The notes below the pieces were generated by a model, which saw only the letters and a list, made by a program, of their open reading frames with translations, ran no database searches and was not told the origin of the DNA. The position numbers and the translations under genes are program-made. Below are positions 8,861-18,045 of a stretch of 64,000 bases of DNA, one piece after another (the stretch's first letter is position 1; every line of letters starts with the position of its first letter). Source of the DNA: an uncultured Eubacteriales bacterium (GTDB lineage Bacteria; Bacillota; Clostridia; Oscillospirales; Acutalibacteraceae); contig CAKSNE010000009.1 of assembly GCA_934476085.1 (NCBI GenBank), forward strand, positions 1 to 64,000. Reading direction: 5' to 3'.

Positions 8861-9052
8861 AAAATTTTTCCTCCTAAAAATATATTTTGCGGTGTAACCA
8901 CCAACAATGAAAAATGTTTTGAATTTCAACAAAATACGTATGTCGAAAATCAATGAATCAAATAAATGATTACTATAATTATTATACAAATCACTCGGTA
9001 TTTATACATCTATCAAAAGATATAGAAAATATATTATTTTTTGTGTTTTTAG

Positions 9053-9086
9053 AAAAAAGCAAGCATTTGTTAATACAAATGCTTGC
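9053..9086 (-). terminator. terminator of the three-gene signalling operon
   Basis: GCAAGCATTTGT (9059-9070) pairs with ACAAATGCTTGC (9075-9086), followed on the minus strand by TTTTTT. Confidence 0.85.
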
Positions 9087-9100
9087 CGGTGTAAAGCATA

Positions 9101-9730
9101 TTAGTCTAAGTTAACAGCAAGTCCGCTAACCCTTGCTTCAATAGCCAAAGTTGTGCGATTGGCACACCCTGTTTTTACAAGCATATTGTGGATATGCGTT
9201 TTAACTGTTCCTTCGGAAATGTTAAGTTTTTTTGCAATTTCGCTATTGGAAATTCCTTTTGTCATAAGGCGTAAAACTTTTAATTCACCTTCAGTAAATT
9301 CTTCGCTGGCCGCTAAATGAACATTAACTTTTGGGGCACTTTCAGGATATACGTGCTCGCCGGCAACGGTTCTATCTATAACATCAAGAATAGTTTCCTT
9401 AGAAACTTCTTTGAACCAAAAACTTTCAATACCAATCTCTTTAGCACGTTTTATCCATGAATTTTCAGCCATAGAAGTAACCGAGATAATCTTAATATCA
9501 GGACGCATTTTTTTAATTTTTGCAGCAGCGTCCAGTCCGTTTGAACCATCATTCATTAAAATATCCATTATAATAACGTCAATAGCCGCACTTTTTGAAA
9601 AAGCATCAGCGAATGAAGCAGATTCTTCCACACAAACAACTTTATAATTGTCATTTCCTTTTAAATACAACTCAAAAAGTTCACGAGCCACACGAGAATC
9701 ATCTACAATCATAACTCTTGTTTTTTTCAT
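9101..9730 (-). CDS. NarL/FixJ-type response regulator
   Basis: Two-domain response regulator of 209 aa. The receiver domain is about 1-125 (MIVDDSRVARELF, phospho-acceptor Asp in IIMDILMNDGSN, switch Thr/Ser in VTSMAEN). A LuxR-type helix-turn-helix occupies about 145-205 (GELKVLRLMTKGISNSEIAK, then SEGTVKTHIHNML). It is the last gene of an operon with the two membrane proteins at 9734 and 11014, whose signal it presumably receives. Target genes are not identifiable; the secreted and membrane proteins downstream are candidates. Confidence 0.93.
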   Translation of the reverse strand: MKKTRVMIVDDSRVARELFELYLKGNDNYKVVCVEESASFADAFSKSAAIDVIIMDILMNDGSNGLDAAAKIKKMRPDIKIISVTSMAENSWIKRAKEIGIESFWFKEVSKETILDVIDRTVAGEHVYPESAPKVNVHLAASEEFTEGELKVLRLMTKGISNSEIAKKLNISEGTVKTHIHNMLVKTGCANRTTLAIEARVSGLAVNLD

Positions 9731-9733
9731 TAT

Positions 9734-11017
9734 TTACACTCCTTTTGGCAATGAAATTTTTAAAATAAAACGGTAATTACTTTCAATTGTCATATTTCCA
9801 TTAGCGTCTTCAACAATTGTTCTCAAGTTTTTAAGTCCGCCTTTTTCAACTATTGTACCGTTTGGTGCTTTGCCGTTGTTTGTGATTATTATAAGAATTT
9901 TTTCATTTTCTTCGCTAATGCAAACATCAATAACGTTGCCGTTTGCGTGTTTAACTGTGTTAGTTAAACATTCGCGAAGTGCTGCAATTAAAACAGATTT
10001 TTGCCGTTCATTCTTAGGCAAACAGCCATTTAAATTGATTTTCACACCGATATTTTCGGCAGAATGCATCAGCACATCCCAATCACTGCCTTCGCCATTA
10101 GGATCAGTTTCATTTTTCATCACTGCGGTGTTATATTGCCATAAAAACAATAGTTCTTCGCGGTTACGCATATCCTTAGGTTCAGCAAGATATTTTCTTA
10201 GCATTAGCAATGCTCTGCCTAAATCATCGTGAACCCTGATAATCGCATTCAAAATTTCTTTTTCTCTTGTTACCCTTGTAACCTCACGATTAAATTTTCG
10301 TAAACGCTCACCAACCGCATCCATACGTTTGTTGCGTTTTTTTAATTCAGTATTAAGTTCATATTGCGTTGTAATATTATATGCAACTAACTCTACAATT
10401 TCATTTTTATTATCATAAATTGTTTTTCTTCGAAAATCCCATACTTGATTATCGGCAGTTTTTATTGTTACGTTAGGAACAACTCGTATTAATTGAGCAT
10501 TGTTTTTCAAAGGCTTTGTTTTTATATCTTCAAAAAATCTATCTGCGTTCAAAATACTTTTTTCAAATAATTCAGAACAAAGTCTGCTCATTTTTGTATT
10601 TACTAAGATCGGCATACCGGATTTTAATGAAAAACAAACGCCGTCGGGTAAATTATCAAGACTTTCTTTTATAGCAGAAGGAGTTAAAACAGTCTTTAGC
10701 TTTTGATAGAGATATGTTGCATACGAAGCTAATCCAACGCTAAGAAAAACGAGAACTGACATAACCGCATAAAGCGGTAACTCACCAATAAATTTTGCTA
10801 ATGCCGACATATGAATTTCACTTCTTGAAATATCAGAAATGCCAATCAATACTACTGATGATGTTATTGCAATAAAAAGCGACACTAAACGAGTTTTTAA
10901 ATTCAAACGATAAGAAAAGGTTTTAACACAAGCATATACCGCAACCGCTGTGAGCAGTACCGCATATGTGCCAAAACAAATATATATTAAATTATTAACC
11001 AAGTTAAATTTTATCAT
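9734..11017 (-). CDS. sensor histidine kinase (HisKA_3/HATPase type)
   Basis: Membrane sensor kinase of 427 aa. Three N-terminal membrane segments lie at about 8-110, a PAS-like region at about 125-215, and a coiled helix leads into the dimerisation helix RVHDDLGRALLMLRKYL, whose His is the likely phospho-acceptor. A GHKL ATPase follows (LRECLTNTVKHANGN as N-box, GLKNLRTIVE as G-box). ATG at 11017 overlaps the stop of the upstream gene (ATGA), with AGGAG 7 nt before it. It is the likely phosphodonor for the regulator encoded 3 bp downstream. Confidence 0.9.
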   Translation of the reverse strand: MIKFNLVNNLIYICFGTYAVLLTAVAVYACVKTFSYRLNLKTRLVSLFIAITSSVVLIGISDISRSEIHMSALAKFIGELPLYAVMSVLVFLSVGLASYATYLYQKLKTVLTPSAIKESLDNLPDGVCFSLKSGMPILVNTKMSRLCSELFEKSILNADRFFEDIKTKPLKNNAQLIRVVPNVTIKTADNQVWDFRRKTIYDNKNEIVELVAYNITTQYELNTELKKRNKRMDAVGERLRKFNREVTRVTREKEILNAIIRVHDDLGRALLMLRKYLAEPKDMRNREELLFLWQYNTAVMKNETDPNGEGSDWDVLMHSAENIGVKINLNGCLPKNERQKSVLIAALRECLTNTVKHANGNVIDVCISEENEKILIIITNNGKAPNGTIVEKGGLKNLRTIVEDANGNMTIESNYRFILKISLPKGV

Positions 11018-12687
11018 ATGCACTCTCCTTTGAGCGGAAGTTCGAGTGTTATATACTCGGTTTCATCTTCAAAACAGGTATTTAAAAATCCATTAAATGA
11101 CAATAATTTTTCTAAAAACAATCGTTTATCAAGAGCTTTTTTTGCACCGCTTAATTGAACACGAAAAGTTATTTTTTCATCAATAATTAAATTTACTAAA
11201 ACAGCGTTTATGTTATATAAATCACTCTCAATCGCTGCTTGAAAAATCTCATAAACAAGCAATGCTTTATTGCCGTCCAGCATATCTTCGCCAACAAACT
11301 CGCTATCTGCCAAAATTCCGCACAAGTGCAAATATTCAAGCGATTCTGTCAAAGAAAAACGCAATTCATTACTATGAATACAACTGCCTTTATGCAAATG
11401 AAGCAATATATTTGAGTGCCGTTTAATATATACTCCGATAACCGAAGCATATTTCATTGTTTTTTCAAACTCTAATTCATCGTCAGGCAAATTTTCTAAA
11501 ATCTTACTTAAAGTTTCTAATTGTTTGTTGACACTTAATGCCATACTATCATAAAGTTTGTTTTTTTCTTCAATTTTAGTGCGTTTTTCTTTAAGTTTGT
11601 TTTCTTCTGCCAAAATTGCATTTTCTTCTGCCAAAACATCGCCTAAATCTTCGAGTTTTTCATTTATTTTATTAATTTCTGTTATATCTTTGATCCAGTA
11701 TCCGTATCCCGCTTGAATTGAATGGCTTTGTAATATTGTATTTTTATCGTTAAGTAAAATTTGTTTATCTTGAGCACTTTTTACCTGCTCTAAACTAACA
11801 TCAATACATTTTTTTGAGCGAAACCTTATATTTCCGTTTAAATCAATAATTCCGCCGCCGATTGTCGATAAGTGCCAAAGTTTTGGGTAGCCGTCGTTTG
11901 ACGGAAAAAGTCGTGCTAAAATTAAGCTTTCCGTAAATGCAGGAAAAATAAAACAAATCATTTCAGCAACTTTAAAAAGTTCTGCAACGACTGTATTTTT
12001 ATCTATCAAAAATAAAACAATATATAGAATTCCCACACCAAGCGGTAATAACGGCATCCAAATATTTTTGCGATATTCCAAAACAGAGCATCTGACAATT
12101 GTAATAGCAAGAATTGAAACGAATAACACTACCATCCACGCCAAAGTTAAATAATATAAAGGGCCGTAAATATAGGTGCTGTTATTAGTCCAATTAGCAA
12201 TTCCGTTTGGAAAATAAAAGGCGAGTCCGTGTAAATCGTTGGTCATAACACCTAAAACGAGCAACACCGCAGGTATGTATAAAAGTTTCCAACGCCTATT
12301 AATATGCTGATTAGACCCTTTTCCTATATGCAACACCGCAAAAAACATCCACAATAGCATAAAAACCTGTGGAAAATAGTATAAATACCATGCGTAGCGT
12401 GTTGTAAAATGAGCATTAGGCAAAAATATGAATTTAATTGTTCTCAAAGTCATTAAAAAGACAATCATAATTGCCATTGCAATAATATATTTACGCTCTT
12501 GAGTTTCAACTAATCTGCGTTGAAGCTGGCTTATCCAAATCGACGCAGCGGTAATAAACAACAAAAATATAACTGTATTGCTTGGAATTTGAACTAAATT
12601 CTCACGCACTAAGCGAATGACTCCTGTCATAAGCACAAGCAAAACACAAACAATATCAAGTATCTTTGTTCTTTTACTGCTATTCAT
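11014..12687 (-). CDS. 7TM-sensor pseudo-histidine kinase
   Basis: Protein of 557 aa. Residues 1-260 hold seven to eight hydrophobic helices resembling the histidine-kinase N-terminal 7TM sensor. A PAS-like segment (WHLSTIGGGIIDLNGNIRF) and a Lys/Glu coiled coil follow (about 340-385). The helix where a DHp His is expected reads KLYDSMALSVNKQLETL, with no His. The C-terminal part (about 440-557) is ATPase-like in outline but lacks recognisable N and G boxes. The start at 12687 has GGGGGAT upstream. It is probably a non-catalytic sensor partner of the kinase downstream. Confidence 0.8.
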   Translation of the reverse strand: MNSSKRTKILDIVCVLLVLMTGVIRLVRENLVQIPSNTVIFLLFITAASIWISQLQRRLVETQERKYIIAMAIMIVFLMTLRTIKFIFLPNAHFTTRYAWYLYYFPQVFMLLWMFFAVLHIGKGSNQHINRRWKLLYIPAVLLVLGVMTNDLHGLAFYFPNGIANWTNNSTYIYGPLYYLTLAWMVVLFVSILAITIVRCSVLEYRKNIWMPLLPLGVGILYIVLFLIDKNTVVAELFKVAEMICFIFPAFTESLILARLFPSNDGYPKLWHLSTIGGGIIDLNGNIRFRSKKCIDVSLEQVKSAQDKQILLNDKNTILQSHSIQAGYGYWIKDITEINKINEKLEDLGDVLAEENAILAEENKLKEKRTKIEEKNKLYDSMALSVNKQLETLSKILENLPDDELEFEKTMKYASVIGVYIKRHSNILLHLHKGSCIHSNELRFSLTESLEYLHLCGILADSEFVGEDMLDGNKALLVYEIFQAAIESDLYNINAVLVNLIIDEKITFRVQLSGAKKALDKRLFLEKLLSFNGFLNTCFEDETEYITLELPLKGECI

Positions 12688-12719
12688 TGCTATATCCCCC
12701 AAAAACCTTTTATAAATTT

Positions 12720-12748
12720 ATTATATACTAAATCAAGGTCAAAGTCTA
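12720..12748 (-). promoter_or_regulatory. putative promoter of the signalling operon
   Basis: On the minus strand TAGACT, 17-bp spacer, TATAAT, about 33 bp before the first start codon. The -10 is perfect; the -35 matches poorly. Confidence 0.45.
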
Positions 12749-12786
12749 GTTTAGAATATATAAACAGCAATTATATCTTTTAATAA

Positions 12787-12832
12787 AAAATTAAAAAGAA
12801 AATAGCCTCCTTTTTAAAGGAGGCTATTTTCT
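12787..12832 (-). terminator. terminator of the giant surface protein gene
   Basis: Stem GAAAATAGCCTCC with GGAGGCTATTTTC, followed on the minus strand by TTTTTAATTTTTTATTA. The stem touches the stop codon. Confidence 0.9.
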
Positions 12833-15800
12833 ACTTAGAGGTCGTCTTTTTCTTTCTATTTATAATTACAATAGTTGAAAAAGCTATAAAGCTTAAAATC
12901 ATAAAGAATAGGGAAGTAGTTTTATTTGTATCTCCTGTTTGTGGACTTGTTGGATTTTTAGGAGATTTGTTTCCGTTTTCGTTTGATTTATTACCATTCT
13001 TTTTAGTCGTTTTTTCACTTGTTTTTGTTTCATTAACAGTGATTTCGCTGGTAGCAGTACCTGAAATTGTCTTAATCTCAACTGTATGTTTTCCGCTTGA
13101 AAGAGAGTTTAGATATTTTGCACTTAAAGTGATTTTAGAAGTTGTACTATCAGTAGTATAATCATCCTTCTCAAGTTCTTTACCATCTACTGAAACGCTA
13201 ACTAAATCATCAATTAAACCATCAATTTTAACTGATAAGCCATTGTTGCTGCCTAAAACAAATTTTCCGTTGTTACCTTCAATTATTGTAGGAGCAATTT
13301 TTGCAACACTTTCAGTTTTTGTTTTTGCACAGAATTTGCAGGTGTAAGTTTTAACGCCTTCTTTAGCAGCTGTTGCTGGAGTAGTTATTTTACCTTCATC
13401 AAATTCATGAGCTTGTTTTGTATCTAAAACATCACAGTTTTCACGTGTGCATTTATGCCAATGATTTTCATCGTCATAAAGTGCATCTCCGCTAAAGTCA
13501 TGTCCAAGTTCTTTAATAACAAAAGATTTGGTATCTTCATAAGCGGTTGATTTATCAATTACACCGTTCTTATCAGCAAAATATTTTTTGCAGTCATCAC
13601 AGTACCAATAAGCTTTGTTACCTTTTTCGGTACAGGTTGGAGCTTTGTAATCAGTTTTAACCGCATTTTTATGGTCGATTTTTTCAATGTCAAATATGTC
13701 TTTTCCGTCATAAGCGGTTGACTTATCAATTACACCGTCGTTGTCAGCAAAATATTTGCCGCAATCACCGCAGTACCAATAATCTTTGTTACCTTTTTCA
13801 GTACAGATAGATGCTTTGAAATCAGTTTTAACCGCATTTTTATGGTCAATTTTTTCAATATCAAAAACATCTTTGCTGTCATAAGCGGTATCGCCGTTTA
13901 AAGTGCCGTTGTCGTCTGCAAAATATTTTTGACAATCACCGCAGTACCAATAATCTTTGTTACCTTTTTCAGTACAGGTAGGTGCCTTGTAATCTGTTTT
14001 AACTGCGTCTTTGTGATTGATTTTTTCAATGTCAAAAACATCTTTGCTGTCATAAGCGGTTGATTTATCAATTGCACCGTCTTTATCAGCAAAATATTTA
14101 TTACAGTCGCCACAATACCAATAAGCCTTGTTACCTTTTTCAGTACAAATAGGAGCTTTGTAATCAGTTTTAACCGCATTTTTATGGTCAATTTTTTCAA
14201 TGTCAAAAACATCTTTGCTGTCATAAGCGGTATCGCCGTTTAAAGTGCCGTTGTCGTCTGCAAAATATTTTTGACAATCACCGCAGTACCAATAATCTTT
14301 GTTACCTTTTTCAGTACAGGTAGGTGCCTTGTAATCTGTTTTAACTGCGTCTTTGTGATTGATTTTTTCAATGTCAAAAACATCTTTGCTGTCATAAGCG
14401 GTTGATTTATCAATTGCACCGTCTTTATCAGCAAAATATTTATTACAGTCGCCACAATACCAATAAGCCTTGTTACCTTTTTCAGTACAAATAGGAGCTT
14501 TGTAATCAGTTTTAACCGCATTTTTATGGTCAATTTTTTCAATGTCAAAAACATCTTTGCTGTCATAAGCGGTTGATTTTACAATCACTCCGTCATCATC
14601 TGCAAAATATTTTTCACAGTCGCCACAATACCAATAAGTTTCGTTACCTTTTTCGGTACAAATAGGTGCTTTGTAATCGGTTTTAACCGCATTTTTGTGG
14701 TCAATTTTCTCTATATCAAAAGTATCTTTGCTGTCATAAGCGGTTGATGTATCAATTGCACCGTTATTATCTGCAAAATATTTTCCGCAAACAGGGCAGT
14801 ACCAATAAGCTTCGTTACCTTTTTCAGTACAGGTTGGAGCTTTGTATTCAGTCTTTGTTGACGTTTTATGATAATCGGTAGTATCTGTTATTTTAATTGT
14901 AACACTTGACTGTGATACTTCGTTGCCTTCAACACCCATAGGATTAAATACAAATGTTAAAGAAACTTCGTCGCCATCAATGTATTTATTAAGATAATTT
15001 TTACTAATAACAACCTTATTGCCGTCTACAGTATAATCTGTATTGGCGGTTAATGTAGTTTGACCGTTTTTAATTTCTTTTAATGTATTATCATTAAGTG
15101 TTAAATCAACTGTAATGTCGCTTTGCTTTTCGGTATTAAGATCAAATACATCTTTTTGTAAAGTTGCGATACTGTCGCTATAAAGTACAATGCCTTGGTC
15201 ATTGCAGATTACTTTATTTCCTGCGTTATCTGTTACTTTAATATAAACAATTTTTTTGCAGTTTGGAGTGAGATTTAAACTATCGGTCCATTCAGTAATC
15301 TCTGAAACATTTGCAATTTCGCTGTCAGCCGCATAGTACATAATGTTATTAACGCCGCTCAAATCGTCTTCGGCTTTTGCTTCAACCGAAACATTTTCTT
15401 TAAAGAACAAGCCGAAAGTAATTGTATTAAGAATCTTTTTAAAAGTATTATCGTTGTATTTTACTTCGATATTATTAGGTATTGTTTTATCGAGTTTATA
15501 AGATACAGTGCCTTTATAAACACAACCGGTTTCGTTTGATTTTAAATATATTTCTAAAGTACCGTTGTTAGATTCATCATCTATGGTTATGCTATCTGCT
15601 AACTTGGTACCGATAGTACCGATTTTGTAACCATCATTTGCAGTTATAGTAATATTGCTGTTATACCAGCCTTTTTCATTTGCCTGAGGCATAGAATACA
15701 TAGAATCATCAGCAGTACCATATGCTATTGTGAATGTATGTGAAGTTTCTCCTTTGTAGTTGCCTTTTAAAACGATTTTTACGTTGCCTTGACCAATAAT

Positions 15801-17873
15801 ATTCTTTCCATAGGTTAATTCATAATCGGTGCCTTTGGTAAGAGTTTTTTCGCCGTATTTAACTTCAGGAACAGGTTTTATAATATTGCCTGTAAAAATA
15901 TAATTATCCTCGATACCTGTTACAGTAAGGTCGCTGTTAGTAAGTGCTTTTGGTAAAATCTCAAATTTCCAACTGTCTAAAGTAAGATCTTTTAATGAAT
16001 TGTATTCATCGGATTCATCAACATCAATCTTAACTGTATAAACTCCTGCATCTGTCGGAGCAGTAGGAAGTTTGGTTCCTTTTGAATTATAATACTTAAC
16101 AGTAATAGCACCACAGGCAATGCCGTCTTTCGCTGTAACTGTTGCTGTTTTTTCATTTCCGTCATAGGTTAAATTAGTAGGGGGTGTAAAAACAAAATTA
16201 TCAATTGAAAGGTTTGCAAGTATTTTTTTGATTAAAACTTTATTAGATTTCAATACGGTTTCGTATTCTTTGTTATCACTTACTATTTTTGCGGCGTCGG
16301 ATTCGGTGATAGTATAGCCGCTGCCATTTGCAATGATGCCATTGTTTGCTTTAACATTTGAATTTGTTACGCCTATTTTGCCACCTGTAAGACTACCGGT
16401 TACCGCTAATTGAGTTGTATAACTACTTGGATTATTAAGATAGAAGTTATTATCAACATCAACATTTTTGTTGTTTTCTACAGTAACATTGCCGCTTATA
16501 TTCAACTTGACGCTACTTGCCTTGGTGCTACTTGCATAAATACCGCCGCCTTTACCCGGGGCATCTGCTGTACCAACCTTGTTTGATGTTATATTGCTGC
16601 TTGTCAAATTTAAAGTGCTGCATTGTCCGATGTGCACACCGCCGCCTTCGGCAGTTGCGGTGTTATTGGTTATACTGCCACCGGAGATGTTAACTTGTAA
16701 ATTACCGCTCCATGATGCGTTGAAAATACCGCCGCCGTAAGCTGCATTGTTAAATCCAATGCTACCGCCTTTTATATTTAAGATTGAGTTGTCATTGGTA
16801 CGCCTATTGAAAATACCGCCGCCGTGTTCAAGAGCGGAGTTGTCGTTTATGCTTCCGCCTGTCATAGTAAATTGTCTATCAGTAAAAACGCCGCCGCCGT
16901 TTCTGGCGTTGTTATTGCTTATGCTTCCGCCATAAAAGTTAAACTCACCGTAAGACAGTACACCGCCGCCGAAACTTCCGTTGTTTCTGCTTATTGTACC
17001 GCCGTATATATTTAACAAGCAGCCGGCGCCGTTGCATATACCGCCGCCCATGGTTTCATTATCTATGTCTTTAGAAACATACTTAGACAAACCGTTGCCG
17101 GTAATAGTGCCGGCATACATATTTAAGGTGTTAGTACTATGCATTCCACGTCTTATATGTATTCCGTAACCGTCATTGCCTTTAAAAGTTCCGCCGTAAA
17201 GATTAACATTTCCTTCATCAACATAAATACCACAGGCAGTGGTATCTTTAAAGTTACCGCTGTAAATATCGACATAGCTGTTATTGCCATCCATAAATAT
17301 ACAGCTTAAACCCTTAGTATTCGATTTAATCGATCCGGTGTTTTTGCAGTCTGTCAGTATAAGTTTTGTATTGCCCTGAACATAAATAACACCGTATGGA
17401 TAATTTGCTGCATGATCTTTGTAAAATTGATCAAAGTTGTCTATAATACTGTAACCGTTAAGGCAAATGGTTATTGTTTTGCTGGTTTGACCGGATTGAA
17501 TGAAATAAGGCTTATCAAGATAGCAGTTTTGGGTAAGATAATATTTGCCTTCTTCCCAAGGTAAAGAATCGGATTTTGTCCAGGCTGTAAACTCAGTAAG
17601 ATTTTCTTTGTTGTGATTGCCTACTTCTCTGTGAGTTTTTCCGCAAAGACAATGTGTGTGTTCACTTGCCGCATTAGCCGAAAGCGAAACTATCGGCATT
17701 GCACAAAAAACCATAACAATACTTAAAAAGCTTGCAACTAACTGTCTTTTTTTAGTAGAAAAAAGTTTAAAGTTTTTACCAAGTTTTCTAAACATCATTA
17801 CTAGCGGATACATTAGCAAAATAGCAATACTTTCCGCTTTTTCTCGTTTTGAGATTTGCTTAGTTTTTTTCAT
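12831..17873 (-). CDS. giant wall-anchored surface protein (adhesin-like)
   Basis: Protein of 1680 aa. A long basic N-terminus precedes the signal segment at about 45-67 (ending LSANAAS). About 75-560 is a right-handed beta-helix rich in GGG-I-N-G rungs. About 560-740 holds MBG/Ig-like modules (NLTYDGNEKTATVTAKDG), followed by further Ig-like modules. Eight 57-aa repeats with CTEKGN and YWYC..C lie at about 1000-1456. A further Cys/His module and a Ser/Thr/Asn-rich stalk follow. The C-terminus is SPQTGD, hydrophobic helix, NRKKK: a sortase signal in which SPQTG replaces LPXTG. RBS AAGGGGGT. It faces a LytTR two-component system. Adhesion is inferred; the ligand is unknown. Confidence 0.88.
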   Translation of the reverse strand: MKKTKQISKREKAESIAILLMYPLVMMFRKLGKNFKLFSTKKRQLVASFLSIVMVFCAMPIVSLSANAASEHTHCLCGKTHREVGNHNKENLTEFTAWTKSDSLPWEEGKYYLTQNCYLDKPYFIQSGQTSKTITICLNGYSIIDNFDQFYKDHAANYPYGVIYVQGNTKLILTDCKNTGSIKSNTKGLSCIFMDGNNSYVDIYSGNFKDTTACGIYVDEGNVNLYGGTFKGNDGYGIHIRRGMHSTNTLNMYAGTITGNGLSKYVSKDIDNETMGGGICNGAGCLLNIYGGTISRNNGSFGGGVLSYGEFNFYGGSISNNNARNGGGVFTDRQFTMTGGSINDNSALEHGGGIFNRRTNDNSILNIKGGSIGFNNAAYGGGIFNASWSGNLQVNISGGSITNNTATAEGGGVHIGQCSTLNLTSSNITSNKVGTADAPGKGGGIYASSTKASSVKLNISGNVTVENNKNVDVDNNFYLNNPSSYTTQLAVTGSLTGGKIGVTNSNVKANNGIIANGSGYTITESDAAKIVSDNKEYETVLKSNKVLIKKILANLSIDNFVFTPPTNLTYDGNEKTATVTAKDGIACGAITVKYYNSKGTKLPTAPTDAGVYTVKIDVDESDEYNSLKDLTLDSWKFEILPKALTNSDLTVTGIEDNYIFTGNIIKPVPEVKYGEKTLTKGTDYELTYGKNIIGQGNVKIVLKGNYKGETSHTFTIAYGTADDSMYSMPQANEKGWYNSNITITANDGYKIGTIGTKLADSITIDDESNNGTLEIYLKSNETGCVYKGTVSYKLDKTIPNNIEVKYNDNTFKKILNTITFGLFFKENVSVEAKAEDDLSGVNNIMYYAADSEIANVSEITEWTDSLNLTPNCKKIVYIKVTDNAGNKVICNDQGIVLYSDSIATLQKDVFDLNTEKQSDITVDLTLNDNTLKEIKNGQTTLTANTDYTVDGNKVVISKNYLNKYIDGDEVSLTFVFNPMGVEGNEVSQSSVTIKITDTTDYHKTSTKTEYKAPTCTEKGNEAYWYCPVCGKYFADNNGAIDTSTAYDSKDTFDIEKIDHKNAVKTDYKAPICTEKGNETYWYCGDCEKYFADDDGVIVKSTAYDSKDVFDIEKIDHKNAVKTDYKAPICTEKGNKAYWYCGDCNKYFADKDGAIDKSTAYDSKDVFDIEKINHKDAVKTDYKAPTCTEKGNKDYWYCGDCQKYFADDNGTLNGDTAYDSKDVFDIEKIDHKNAVKTDYKAPICTEKGNKAYWYCGDCNKYFADKDGAIDKSTAYDSKDVFDIEKINHKDAVKTDYKAPTCTEKGNKDYWYCGDCQKYFADDNGTLNGDTAYDSKDVFDIEKIDHKNAVKTDFKASICTEKGNKDYWYCGDCGKYFADNDGVIDKSTAYDGKDIFDIEKIDHKNAVKTDYKAPTCTEKGNKAYWYCDDCKKYFADKNGVIDKSTAYEDTKSFVIKELGHDFSGDALYDDENHWHKCTRENCDVLDTKQAHEFDEGKITTPATAAKEGVKTYTCKFCAKTKTESVAKIAPTIIEGNNGKFVLGSNNGLSVKIDGLIDDLVSVSVDGKELEKDDYTTDSTTSKITLSAKYLNSLSSGKHTVEIKTISGTATSEITVNETKTSEKTTKKNGNKSNENGNKSPKNPTSPQTGDTNKTTSLFFMILSFIAFSTIVIINRKKKTTSK
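13506..14873 (-). repeat. eight tandem 171-bp repeats inside the surface protein
   Basis: Each unit encodes 57 aa (HK.AVKTDYKAP.CTEKGN..YWYC.DC.KYFAD...). Each has two CxxC-like pairs, suggesting a small zinc-ribbon or disulfide module. Units 3+4 and 5+6 are identical 342-bp pairs (about 13862-14203 and 14204-14545), pointing to recent duplication or conversion. Confidence 0.9.
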
Positions 17874-17944
17874 TTTGGTAGGTTACCCCCTTTATATTTA
17901 TAATAGCATTTTATCATATATTTAATACCAAAAATAATATCAGC

Positions 17945-17974
17945 GTGAAATGTCGTTTTTTTGGAGTGAAATGC
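17945..17974 (-). promoter_or_regulatory. putative LytTR (AgrA/ComE-type) operator
   Basis: On the minus strand GCATTTCAC, 12-bp spacer, ACATTTCAC: two near-identical 9-mers with the 21-bp periodicity of LytTR response-regulator sites, and close to the ComE-type half-site ACATTTCAG. It lies between the surface protein (minus) and the LytTR regulator gene (plus), about 70 bp from each start. Confidence 0.55.
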
Positions 17975-18003
17975 AATACATTTTTTGTTGAAAAATGTAT
18001 TGC
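17973..18003. repeat. 13-bp inverted repeat before the LytTR regulator
   Basis: GCAATACATTTTT pairs with AAAAATGTATTGC across a 5-nt loop. It overlaps the edge of the direct-repeat operator and could be a terminator for minus-strand leakage or a second operator. Confidence 0.5.
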
Positions 18004-18045
18004 TATATAGTAAAATAAAAATAGAAATTATAGGGGAGAAAAGTT

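Noticed and set aside
13898..14566. Two identical 108-codon minus-strand ORFs
   Set aside because: They are out-of-frame shadows of the duplicated adhesin repeats.
13506..14873. Regular repeats suggesting a CRISPR array
   Set aside because: The period is 171 bp in a single open frame encoding a Cys-bearing protein module; there are no short repeats with unique spacers.
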